Of a DNA stretch of 64,000 nucleotides, positions 33,487-43,700 are shown in pieces. This stretch comes from Bacillus sp. FJAT-26390 (lineage in GTDB: Bacteria > Bacillota > Bacilli > Paenibacillales > Paenibacillaceae). The notes beneath the pieces are model-generated. The model saw nothing but the letters and a program-made list of their open reading frames with translations. It ran no database searches and was not told where the DNA came from. The translations under genes and the position numbers were made by a program. Position 1 is the stretch's first letter, and the number at the start of each line of letters is the position of its first letter. The DNA is taken from positions 712,987 through 776,986 of the forward strand of contig NZ_MAQX01000011.1 in assembly GCF_001682865.1 (NCBI RefSeq), in the 5' to 3' direction.

Positions 33487-34983
33487 CTAGCCGCGATAAG
33501 GCATCAGCGCCTCATTTAAACCGCGTGTCTGCTCATAAACCTGCTGATACGCCTTGAAGATGCCCGCATAAGCGGCAACCGCCTCAGGCTGCGGAGAATA
33601 GGAATCCGCATGCTTCACAAATTTATCCGCGCAGGATTCCAAGCTGTCAAACCAGCCGCAGCCGTAAGCAGCAAGCATCGCAGCGCCTAAGCCAGGCCCT
33701 TGCTCGTTCTCGAGCGCGACGACCTTCGCGTCAAAAATATCGGCTTGCATTTGAAGCCATGCCGGGTTTTGCGCGCCTCCGCCGATGGAAATGACCGTAT
33801 CCACCGTTTTGCCGGCACGTCTGAACAAATCGACCGACTCGTTAAGCGAGAAGGTGATGCCTTCCATAACGGCACGGGCAAAGTGGATACGCTCATGCGA
33901 GCCGTCAACGCCAATGAAGCTCGCGCGAATAACGGAATCTGCATGCGGGGTGCGTTCGCCAACGAGGTAAGGCGTGAACAGCAGACCGCCCGCTCCCGGT
34001 TTTACAGCGCCGACGCCCTCAAGCAATTGATCAAAGGATTCGTTTGGCGCGAACGTTTTCTTAAACCAGCTCAGGCTGTAGCCAGCGGCCAGCGTTACAC
34101 CCATCGCATAGAAGGAATCCTCTTTGCCGTGATTAAAGAAATGCACTTTGCCCGCAAAATCCTTCGACTTATCATTCTCGTACGATAAAATAACGCCGGA
34201 TGTGCCGATGCTGCAAAGCGTCAAGCCCTCGGACAGGATGCCAGAGCCGATTGCGCCACATGCGTTGTCAGCACCGCCCGCAAACACTTTTGTTGAAGCC
34301 GTCAGTCCCGTGCGCTCCGCATACTGTGGCAGCAAAGTTCCAACTAATCCGTGGGACTCGACTAGCGGCGGACAGAAGCTCGCTGGCAGACCAAAGGCGT
34401 CAAGCACCTCGCTGCTCCACGCTTTGCCAGCCACGTCTAGAAGAAGCGTGCCTGCAGCATCGGAGTAATCCATATGAAGCTCGCCCGTTAGCCGGTAACG
34501 AAGATAATCCTTCGGTAGAAGGAACAGCTTCGCCTTCGCGAAAGCTTCCGGCTCATTTTGACGAACCCATACTATCTTTGGAAGCGTGAAGCCCTCTAGT
34601 GCCGGATTGCGTGTGATGCTAAGCAGCTTGTCACCGAGCGTGCGCTCGATTTCACGGCATTGCTCCGTCGTACGCGTGTCATTCCAAAGTATCGCGTTGC
34701 GAACGGGATTTCCTGCCTCGTCCAGCAGAACAAGCCCATGCATTTGGCCAGAAAAGCTGATGCCTTCAATAGCGCCTGCATCAATGCCCGCAGCAGAAGT
34801 AAGCTCCTTCAGCGCGTCAACGGTTCCGACTACCCAATCATCTGCCCGCTGCTCGCTCCAGCCCGAATGCTCATGGAACAGCGGGTAGCTCCTGGAAACT
34901 TCCGCTGCTACCGTTCCATTACGGTCAACGAGCAGCGCTTTGACTGCGCTCGTACCTAAATCTATCCCAATAACGTAGCTCAT
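33487..34983 (-). CDS. xylB: Xylulokinase XylB
   Basis: A 498-residue FGGY-family kinase phosphorylating D-xylulose to xylulose 5-phosphate. The front sugar-ATP motif GIDLGTSAVKALLVD (residues 5-19) and the ATP site VISIGGGAQNPAWLQ and GLGAAMLAAYGCG are intact. It starts 21 bases after xylA on the same strand and ends at a strong terminator, so xylAB is one transcript feeding the pentose phosphate pathway. Confidence 0.96.
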   Translation of the reverse strand: MSYVIGIDLGTSAVKALLVDRNGTVAAEVSRSYPLFHEHSGWSEQRADDWVVGTVDALKELTSAAGIDAGAIEGISFSGQMHGLVLLDEAGNPVRNAILWNDTRTTEQCREIERTLGDKLLSITRNPALEGFTLPKIVWVRQNEPEAFAKAKLFLLPKDYLRYRLTGELHMDYSDAAGTLLLDVAGKAWSSEVLDAFGLPASFCPPLVESHGLVGTLLPQYAERTGLTASTKVFAGGADNACGAIGSGILSEGLTLCSIGTSGVILSYENDKSKDFAGKVHFFNHGKEDSFYAMGVTLAAGYSLSWFKKTFAPNESFDQLLEGVGAVKPGAGGLLFTPYLVGERTPHADSVIRASFIGVDGSHERIHFARAVMEGITFSLNESVDLFRRAGKTVDTVISIGGGAQNPAWLQMQADIFDAKVVALENEQGPGLGAAMLAAYGCGWFDSLESCADKFVKHADSYSPQPEAVAAYAGIFKAYQQVYEQTRGLNEALMPYRG

Positions 34984-35004
34984 TTGCCTGTTATCCTCCC
35001 GGTC

Positions 35005-36318
35005 TTAAACGCTGAAAATAACTTCGCTCAATACAAGGCGAATCCGCTCTTGGCGGCCTGACTCGTTTTTGATCGGATTGTTTTGAAGCGCATATTGCTC
35101 AAGCGATGCAAGCGTCGCTTTGCCCGCAACCACTTCTGCGCCGATGCCTTCTTTGAAGCTGCGGTAGCGGTTATCGACGATGTTGTCGAGAATTTTCTCT
35201 TCCGTCAATTTCGCAGCTGCTTTAAGGCCCCATGCGAAGCTGTCCATACCTGCGATATGTGCGAGGAATAGATCTTCCGCTTCGAATGAGCCGCGGCGAA
35301 CTTTCGCGTCGAAGTTAATGCCGCCGCGGCCGATGCCGCCAGCTTTCAATACTTCAAACATCGTCAGAGTTGTCGAGTAAAGATCAGTCGGGAATTCATC
35401 CGTATCCCAGCCGAGCAATAGATCGCCTTGGTTCGCGTCAAGCGAGCCTAACATGCCGTTGATAGCCGCTGTGCGGATTTCATGCTCGAATGTGTGGCCT
35501 GCAAGCGTTGCATGGTTCGCTTCAAGGTTCAGCTTGAAGTGGTCTTTTAAGCCGTATTTTTGCAAGAATGAGATCGTTGTAGCCGCATCAAAGTCATATT
35601 GGTGTTTCGTAGGCTCTTTTGGTTTTGGCTCAATCAGGAATTGAGCGTCGAAGCCGATTTCCTTCGCGTATGCGATTGCCATATGGTATAAGCGGGCAAG
35701 GTTGTCAAGCTCAAAGCCCATATCCGTATTAAGCAGCGTTTCGTAGCCTTCACGGCCGCCCCAGAATACGTAGTTTTCTGCGCCTAGCTCTTTACCGACC
35801 TCAAGACCTTTTTTCAATTGAGCGCCTGCATAGGCATAGACATCAGCGTTAACAGCTGTTCCTGCACCATGAACGTAACGCGGGTTTGAGAACATGTTGA
35901 CGGTGTTCCAAAGCAGCTTTTTGCCGGATGACTTCATGTTGTCCTTCAAAAGCGCTACGATCACGTCGAGGTTTTTGTTCGTTTCTTGCAGCGTTTCGCC
36001 TTCCGGCGCAATATCCACATCATGGAATGCGTAGAAAGGAATGTTCAATTTATTCATGAATTCAAAGTTGGCTTCCACGCGCGCTTTCGCACGGTCAAGG
36101 CCCGTATATTGATCCCAGCCGCGAACCATAGTAGGTGCGCCGAACGGGTCTGTGCCATTTGCGTTGAACGTATGCCAATAAGCAACCGCGAAGCGAAGGT
36201 GCTCTTCCATCGTTTTGCCTAGAATAACTTGGTTAGGATCATAATGTTTGAACGCCAGCGGATTGTCCGAGCCCTTACCTTCAAACTGGATCGTGTTGAT
36301 ATTTTTGAAATAGCTCAT
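35005..36318 (-). CDS. xylA: Xylose isomerase XylA
   Basis: 437 residues; converts D-xylose to D-xylulose. Recognisable active-site elements are [13 protein letters not shown] (His99 and Asp102), the metal-binding Glu in [30 protein letters not shown] and [15 protein letters not shown]. The ATG at 36318 has AAGGAGG upstream; TTG 36327 is also in frame. Upstream lies a cre-like box (36356-36370) and a XylR operator. Confidence 0.97.
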   Translation of the reverse strand: MSYFKNINTIQFEGKGSDNPLAFKHYDPNQVILGKTMEEHLRFAVAYWHTFNANGTDPFGAPTMVRGWDQYTGLDRAKARVEANFEFMNKLNIPFYAFHDVDIAPEGETLQETNKNLDVIVALLKDNMKSSGKKLLWNTVNMFSNPRYVHGAGTAVNADVYAYAGAQLKKGLEVGKELGAENYVFWGGREGYETLLNTDMGFELDNLARLYHMAIAYAKEIGFDAQFLIEPKPKEPTKHQYDFDAATTISFLQKYGLKDHFKLNLEANHATLAGHTFEHEIRTAAINGMLGSLDANQGDLLLGWDTDEFPTDLYSTTLTMFEVLKAGGIGRGGINFDAKVRRGSFEAEDLFLAHIAGMDSFAWGLKAAAKLTEEKILDNIVDNRYRSFKEGIGAEVVAGKATLASLEQYALQNNPIKNESGRQERIRLVLSEVIFSV

Positions 36319-36355
36319 AGAAAACAAAATCCTCCTTCACGGAATTCGATATTTT

Positions 36356-36370
36356 TGTTAGTGCTTACAT
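36356..36370 (-). promoter_or_regulatory. cre-like box upstream of xylA
   Basis: The minus strand reads ATGTAAGCACTAACA, matching the CcpA consensus WTGNAANCGNWNNCW in all but one base (CA instead of CG). It lies 38-52 bases upstream of the xylA start, between the operator and the gene, so carbon catabolite repression is inferred. Confidence 0.55.
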
Positions 36371-36389
36371 TTAGAATAACACGCCTTAA

Positions 36390-36416
36390 CTTAGTTTGTC
36401 TATTAAACAAACTAAG
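36390..36416. promoter_or_regulatory. XylR operator between xylA and xylR
   Basis: Perfect 10-base arms CTTAGTTTGT (36390-36399) and ACAAACTAAG (36407-36416) with a 7-base spacer. This corresponds to the XylR operator of Bacillota (TTAGTTTGT...ACAAACTAA). A candidate xylA promoter on the minus strand (TAGACA, 18 bases, TATTCT) overlaps it, so XylR should block both divergent transcripts. Confidence 0.85.
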
Positions 36417-36548
36417 ATTTTGTGTTAAACTAACCATATCTTATTTCCAGCTTGTTTCGGATGAAGGAGTATGCGTTTCAAGCAAGCTTCAAATTCGACA
36501 TTTCGTGCTACAATGATAGATATTGTGACTTGGACGGAGGCTTCCAGT

Positions 36549-37709
36549 ATGAAATTAAAACCAACAGGAGATTTAGCTCTCATCAAAAAAATAAATACGG
36601 CTATCGTACTCGAATCCGTACTTAAGCATGCGCCGCTGTCGAGAGCGCAAATATCCGAGCTGACCGGCCTCAATAAAGCGACGGTGTCCAGTCTCGTTCA
36701 AGACTTGATCGATAACCATCTCGTCTTGGAAAACGGACCCGGACAATCGAGCGGCGGACGCAAGCCTGTAATGCTGCTTTTTAATGGCACCGCTGGGTAT
36801 GCTGTCGGCATTGACCTTGGGGTTAACTATATACGCGGCATGCTGGTAGACTTGGAAGGCAATGTGATAACCGAACATCAAAGCAAGCTGAAGCAGCAGG
36901 ACTCCGAGCATGTCATTAGGCAGCTTGAAGCATGTATCGAACTTCTTATTAAAGAAGCGCCAGACAGTCCCTATGGCGTTGTCGGTATTGGAGTCGGCGT
37001 TCCCGGCATCGTCGACGATAACGGAACGATTCTATTTGCTCCGAATTTAAAGTGGCGCCAGGTGGAGCTGCAGTCGCAGCTTGAGGAGCGTTTCAAGCTG
37101 CCGGTTACGATCGACAACGAAGCAAACGCAGGCGCGCAGGGCGAACAGAAGTATGGCGCAGGACGCGGCATTCCGAACCAAATTTACGTCAGTGTCGGAA
37201 TCGGGATCGGGACGGGTATTATTTTGAACAAAGAGCTGTACAAAGGAGCTTCAGGATTTTCAGGCGAGCTTGGGCATCTCTCGATTGAATATGACGGAAA
37301 GCCTTGCAGCTGCGGCAATCGCGGCTGTTGGGAGCTGTATGCGTCGGAAAATGCTTTGCTTGAACGCGCGGCATCGCTTGGCTTCGATAATCTGGAGGAG
37401 CTGCTCCTCGCAGCGTCCGCCGGCGATGAGCGCGTAACCGAGCTAATACGCTCGATTGGCGATTATTTGGGAGCAGGCATCGCCAATATCGTCAACGTGT
37501 TTAATCCGAACGTCGTTATTATTGGCAATCGGATGAGCCGGGCCGCGGAATGGCTGGGCCCAGCCGTACAAGCGGCTGTCGATCATCGTACGCTGCCTTA
37601 TCACCGCGAGCGAATGCATATCCTCTTCGCAGAGCTTCAGGACCAATCCGCCGTCCGCGGAGCTGCGTATTACGCCATCAGCAGATTTTTCACTAAAATA
37701 AAAAGTTAA
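36549..37709 (+). CDS. xylR: XylR, ROK-family xylose repressor
   Basis: 386 residues. A winged helix-turn-helix (LSRAQISELTGLNKATVSSLVQDL, about residues 28-52) precedes a ROK sugar-kinase-like domain with the zinc site CSCGNRGCWE and motif GELGHLSIEYDG. It binds xylose and leaves its operator. ATG 36549 has GGAGG eight bases upstream; the frame reaches 36471. It is divergent from xylAB around the operator described here. Confidence 0.94.
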   Translation: MKLKPTGDLALIKKINTAIVLESVLKHAPLSRAQISELTGLNKATVSSLVQDLIDNHLVLENGPGQSSGGRKPVMLLFNGTAGYAVGIDLGVNYIRGMLVDLEGNVITEHQSKLKQQDSEHVIRQLEACIELLIKEAPDSPYGVVGIGVGVPGIVDDNGTILFAPNLKWRQVELQSQLEERFKLPVTIDNEANAGAQGEQKYGAGRGIPNQIYVSVGIGIGTGIILNKELYKGASGFSGELGHLSIEYDGKPCSCGNRGCWELYASENALLERAASLGFDNLEELLLAASAGDERVTELIRSIGDYLGAGIANIVNVFNPNVVIIGNRMSRAAEWLGPAVQAAVDHRTLPYHRERMHILFAELQDQSAVRGAAYYAISRFFTKIKS

Positions 37710-37718
37710 ACATGAAGC

Positions 37719-37761
37719 AGGAGCTGCCCGGTCGTCTTTTTCAGACCGATGGGCAGCTCCT
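37719..37761. terminator. Hairpin between convergent xylR and the giant gene
   Basis: AGGAGCTGCCC (37719-37729) pairs with GGGCAGCTCCT (37751-37761) with a further GGTC/GACC pair inside. There is no long T run, only TATTCATTTATT on the + strand, so a terminator role is probable but not certain. Confidence 0.6.
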
Positions 37762-37767
37762 ATTCAT

Positions 37768-40700
37768 TTATTGGACACGGTGAACGCCAACGGTATTCAG
37801 CATATTACCATCAATCGATACCTCGGCGGTATCCTCCTTGATGGTTCCATTCGAGTAGTAAGCTTTAAATACAAACTGTAGTTTTCCTTGCTCGAAATCT
37901 ACAAAAGCATGCTCCCACAGCTCGCCGCTCCAGCTCGTTTGCGCAGCATTGTTTTTATCAAGCCTAGCAAAATAACTAAGCATCTTAACCTCGACCCGCT
38001 CCGCCTTCGTTGCAGTACCTGTTAGCGTCGTATCGGCCTCAAGCACAAACCTCTCGCCAGCCCAAAATATCTTGTAGCCCCGCGGAGATTCAGGATTGCC
38101 TGATTTGTCTACATTATAGTCAATCCGCCGCTTATCCCATAGATCGGTATGCTTCACCAGCGCTGTAACATGAAGCGGCAGCACCTGAACCAGCTTAGTT
38201 ACGCTAACCGGATCGGCTATGCCGTCGCTTACCGTGAGCTTCATGCTCCAAGCGCCAACCGTTGTCAGCTTTAAGGACGGTCCCCTTGCCTGATAGGCTG
38301 GTCCGTTGACGGAGTAGGAAAAGCTGCTTCTTACTCCCAATGGACTTGTCAGCTCATAAACCATCGAAAGCGTATTGCCATCCGGATCCGCTACATTTGA
38401 CGAAAACGAGACCATATCCCCCTCATAAACCGGCTTCGGCGACCAATCAAAGTCTCCTGTTGGCGGACGGTTCGTGACAAAGTATATATACGCATAATGA
38501 CCTTCATTTCCGGCAACATCATAATCAAGGACAGTTACACGATATCGTTCTCCGGCCACTAACCCCGTTACCCGATAGGACTGCCTGTCAAGCGCTAGCG
38601 GAATGCTGTATTCTTTCGTTCCGTCATTATTCAAATCAATATTAGCAATGCTGCCATCCGGGTTTACCCTCTGCAAATAAAACATTCTGGCTGCATGTCC
38701 AGAGGATGGATCAGCGTCACGAAAGGCATTAAAGCTCACCGTTACAGCTGTTGGCTCGATATTTAACTGTTCGTTCACGTCGGCCGGCTTCAGCGTATCT
38801 ACGAAGAAAAAACCATTGCTCGAATAAGGCCCCCACATGAAGCTATCGTTTGACCTCGCGCGCCAGTAATGCAGCCCTTCAGCAAGAGCATTCGGAATAT
38901 AGCTCAATGCTGCTGTTGCAGCGTTTGTGTCTACCACAGCCACTCCGTTTGATGCTCTAAACACCTCGTAATCAACAGCTGCAATCGGATGATTTTCGGG
39001 ATCAACGACAAACGTGCGCAGCTGCGGTCGATTTGAATTAGAAAAAATCGGATTATTGCCATCTACTCCACTATATGAAAGCAAATAAGTTGCAGGGGGC
39101 AAGTCTAGGACAAAATATCGGATGTTGCTTAAATTCGACCATACGCCCGCAGAGTACGCCTGACCTTGTACTTTAACCACGCGGCCAGGCGTGATCGTAT
39201 CAGCCAGCATTTGATAATGGAGCGCGCTGCCCTCAAGCTCCACGAACAAAGCCGTCTCATTATTGTCAGCATACGTCATGATAAGCCGATAGCTCTCTTG
39301 CGGATCTCCCTCAGCATCATAGTATGACCATGTAATCTTAGGCTCCTTGATCAGAACCGTTGGAGCAGCAGCCGTTGTTCCCGTAGGATACGATATCGTC
39401 ATAACCGGCTTTGTTTGGTTCACTGGCGGTATACCTGCTTTAAATACAATGGTCTGAGCCCAATATGACCATGCGCCGTGTATATCTCTAACTTGTTCCT
39501 GTACGATCAGCTCGACGCCCGGACGGTTATAGTACTCGCGTTTCCCTGTCGTCCATTTGCTTTCATCGGACCAACGAGTCCGGAAAACCTTATCTGACAA
39601 AATGCGGGCAATATCCGGGTCATAAGACGTATCATACGTTTCGTAATCCAGCGATTCGCCCTCCGCAAACACTTTCCCTGTAAAACGGACATCAGGTTGT
39701 GCCACCGGCCTTCGATGCGCATAGATGATTTTTTTAACTGGCTGTGACCATTTCCGATAGCTTGCAAGGCCAGGATTATCTTGGCTTCGGAACGTTATTT
39801 CGTACAAGCCAGCTCTTTCTAAAGCATTAATAGTGGCAGGGTAAGTCTTTCCGTTATGAATGCTTAATCCTTCAGCATTTTCGAAAAAGCTTGGATTATG
39901 GCTGTAGCTCCACTCTTCTGTGCCCATCGCATCACTTTCAATATCCTGAAACAATTTCTCGTAACTGATCGGGTCGTTCACCAGCACCGCTTCATAGGTA
40001 TTTTGCGGATAACTGTTCCCGTAATTCGTTCGCTTCACTTGGCTGAAAGCGGCCATCTGCTGCCCAAGGGATAGCAGCCCTGCTGTACCGGCTGCATACG
40101 TGCCGTCCGAAACTTCTAATCGCTTAATCTGATTGACTATTATACGAAGCTCTTTGCCGATCGCCTCTATTTTGAAAGCAGCCGGTATGCCTACATGGCG
40201 AGCCAAATAGGTTCTTGCCAGCTCCGTTTTAGTGCCATTTACGACGCGGTAGAGGATCAGCGTATCCTGCGACCATTCTACCGCGTATAAATTTTTCTCG
40301 TCTTGAATCCTAATGGCTGCGCCTATGACCTTATTGTTGCTCATGCTGTTAACGGATACGTTGAATTCAAGCACTTGATTCCGCATCACGCTAGTCGGAT
40401 CAAATAGCAGCCCGCCCCAGGTTTCGCTTTCTACCTCAACCGTGTTGTCATCGAGCAATCGCGGTAAATCTCCTGCTGATTCGCCAACAAGCGGAACAAC
40501 CATATTTTTATATTCGGAATTTCCAAAAGCGCCGAGCCTATAATAATCATTCGTATTTAAAAATAAGGAGCCATCGGGTGCTGCATTGGTAGAGTTGACA
40601 TACTCCTTTCCGAGCAGTTGATCTGCCATTCCGTTATATCCATAGATCCACTCCGTTTGCCCCTTTCCATCTAATAAAAGATCGCTCTGATTGGGTGCCA

Positions 40701-43700
40701 TTACGGCCATATACCTCTCGTAGCTCACCGGAGTTGCCGAGGCTGTAGTTCCTTGACCCGCGGGCTTCCATCTGTACTTCCACTTTGATCCTCTCATGAG
40801 TGTATAGAAGTCTCCCGAAGGCTGCGCAATGATTTGAGGTGAAACAAATTGATTGTTGTTATAAGCATAATAACCAGTAGTATCATACACATTTTCTATT
40901 GCATAATTTGGCAATGTATTATGTTGCGCCAGTATCCTGTCTACTGACTTTATGACAGACGAAGGGTGGTAACGCTCTATCGAGCCTCCAGGGGTTACAA
41001 TAGCACCGTTATAGATTTGGACCATATCATACTTGTTAACTGCTGGCATCGTATAAAAATAGGAAGGAAATTGGATCTCTTCTATGATGTTTCCTTCTAC
41101 CTCCACATGGTTAAAACCATTCGTATCCGCATTATACGATATCAATCCTACATCCTTTGAAAATCCGTATCTGCCAGACACAAATCGAGTCGTTGCAGCA
41201 TGCACTTTTGATTTATCTGGTGAAGCGACGACTCCTGAATAGACGCCAAGATACAACCCGTGAGCATTAATTTGATACCCGTTAGCATTGAATACTTTAT
41301 AGGCAGACTTGTAGTCTTTTTCATACTGGAATATACCCCGATAAAAGTAGGTAACGTGTATATTTCCGTATTTATCGGTCGCGAGCGGCTGAGATTGGAA
41401 ATGGGTCGAATAATCATCCTGCTGTCCCAATAGTACAGTCCATAGAGAAGTCTTTTGATGCACCGAATACTTCGTTAAATACAAGGAATACCTCGTCGAA
41501 AACGTATTTTCGCCATTTGAATACCGAGATGTGACATACATAAAGTTTTTATCATCTGAAAATAAAACATGTTGAATATCCGAGCCCGGTGAAACGCTGC
41601 TATTCCAACCAGTAGGCGGTACGGAAGTAACGTTCGGATAATCTTGTAATAATTCCCCTGTTGTTATGTTGTACAGCCTTAATCCGGCGCCGCGGACGCC
41701 TGATCTGCTTGATGTTACAAAATAAGCCGTGTTAACATCTCCCGTATAGAGATCTGATAAAGCGGCATTTGAAAATGTCGTGCCGCTGCCAGCTCCGAAT
41801 ATTTTGCCGGGATGCTTATAGTCGCCTTCGATTGCTCCCGTTCTTGCATCACGTACGAGGAACCGCCATTCCCCCTCGTAGACCGATCCGCTGTCATACT
41901 CGTAATAGAACCCCGTTTTATCGAGCACTTGCGTTTTATAACCGGCGTATATTTTCCCGACCGTTCCTTCCCATGCAGGAAGCTTACGCAGGTTTTTAGC
42001 GAGATTGTAATGGCCTCCGAAATCCGCCCATACGGCGTTTCTTGTCGTTAAGCTGCTGCCCGATACTTTCCAGCCGGCTTTGCCTTCATTGCCTCCTACG
42101 TAAGGTTTTTTTAATGTCCATGAGCGTAAAATGGATTCAGGCGTATAGCTCGTGATCGGCGGTCCGCTATCTTCGCCTTGATCTGGCTGCTGAATCGTGC
42201 CGAAAACGTTAAAATTCGTCACTGGCGCGATATTAATAATATTGGTTTCATCCCAATTGGATACGGCGGATGATCCGAAATTTTCTTTTGCCGTTGCTCG
42301 ATACTGACGTTTTCCTACGCTTGTATATTTGATGGTTTGCGTAAACTTGTTGGGTCCTTCATAGATGACCTTCCAAGCTTCATCAAATTGACCGTCACCA
42401 TTGCTATCGTATCTCTCCTCGATTCTTAGGGACGTTATATCGTCTCCATCCGGACTTGAAGCATCGATATAGAGCATAACTTCGTTATTTCTTACGCCTT
42501 CATCCGGAGCTGTAATTTCTACGGCTGGCGGTTCATCCGGAACGATTTCTAGCGGTTGTATGGCCCATTCGCTCATCCGGCCAAATGAATCGTAAACCTT
42601 TCCTTCCAGCATATAATTCCCCAATACCATTGGCGCTGCAGTTGGCCAACCGTTTTTATAGGTGGATTCCTCTTCTTTTTTAAATCTTCGTTCTGAACGG
42701 CTCCAATCCATGGTGATTCCTCGACTAGCGAGCGGCGTGTAGGAATTGTTCAAATGATGAAGCGAAGGGAATGGCCGTCCTTGTATCCATCTGGTAACAC
42801 CGGAAATAATAGCGGTTGGCTTTGGATCATTTACGGACAGGTAAGTCGTTTTTGTTTCTGAAAAACCATGCTCATCTGCAGCAGTCAGCGTTGCGCTATA
42901 GCTTCCGGGCTCGTTGAATGTCATAGGGCCGTGCTCGAAGTCTGACGCATTCGGAATCAACGGTGCTAAATTGGATGAAAACGTCCATGTATAGCTAACC
43001 CAATTGATGGTGTTATTTTCGAGACGCGCTTGCTCACCCGTAAAAATAGAGATTGGTTTGAATGCGATATCGACCTTTATCGGTCGTTTGGGTGAAGGCT
43101 TTGGTGTAGCCTCGGGGTCTATACTTGGAGTAGGTGTTGTACTAGGTTTTGGCGTAGGTTGCGTGGATGTAACATTAACGATCAATTTGGCCCAATCGGA
43201 TATTTTGTTTTTGCTGTTGGTTACGCGCAGCTCAACGAGATATTCTCCTAAGATGGAAATATCCTTAGTTGTTGGTTTTTTGTTGATAGTATTCCCGTTT
43301 GGTGTTTTGTATTTCCACTCGTAAAGGGTTATGGGTTCTTTCCCTGGCGAATACGAGAGTTTATCGTTCAGCTTGGGATCCACATTTGGCTTTATCGTAA
43401 TTTCGGGTTCCGTTCGATGGTCGCCCTCTAAATGAGAGATTATAGCTATTGGCGTGGTTGGCTCGTTTTTCTTGTTGAACGCAATTTTAAAATCTTTTGT
43501 GTTATTCTTTTCATTTGATTCAGCTACGGCTTCGCCAAAGTCTGTCTTGGCCGCGAAACTCTTAATTCCGCTCGTTGTGGAGGACACGTTCACCGTAACC
43601 GTTTTGATCTGACCTGGGGGAATGTTTGGGATGATTTCTGATTTGATGTTAGTGCCAACGATGCCTACAGTGAAGGGACCGCTGCTTTCAGTACCTTTGT

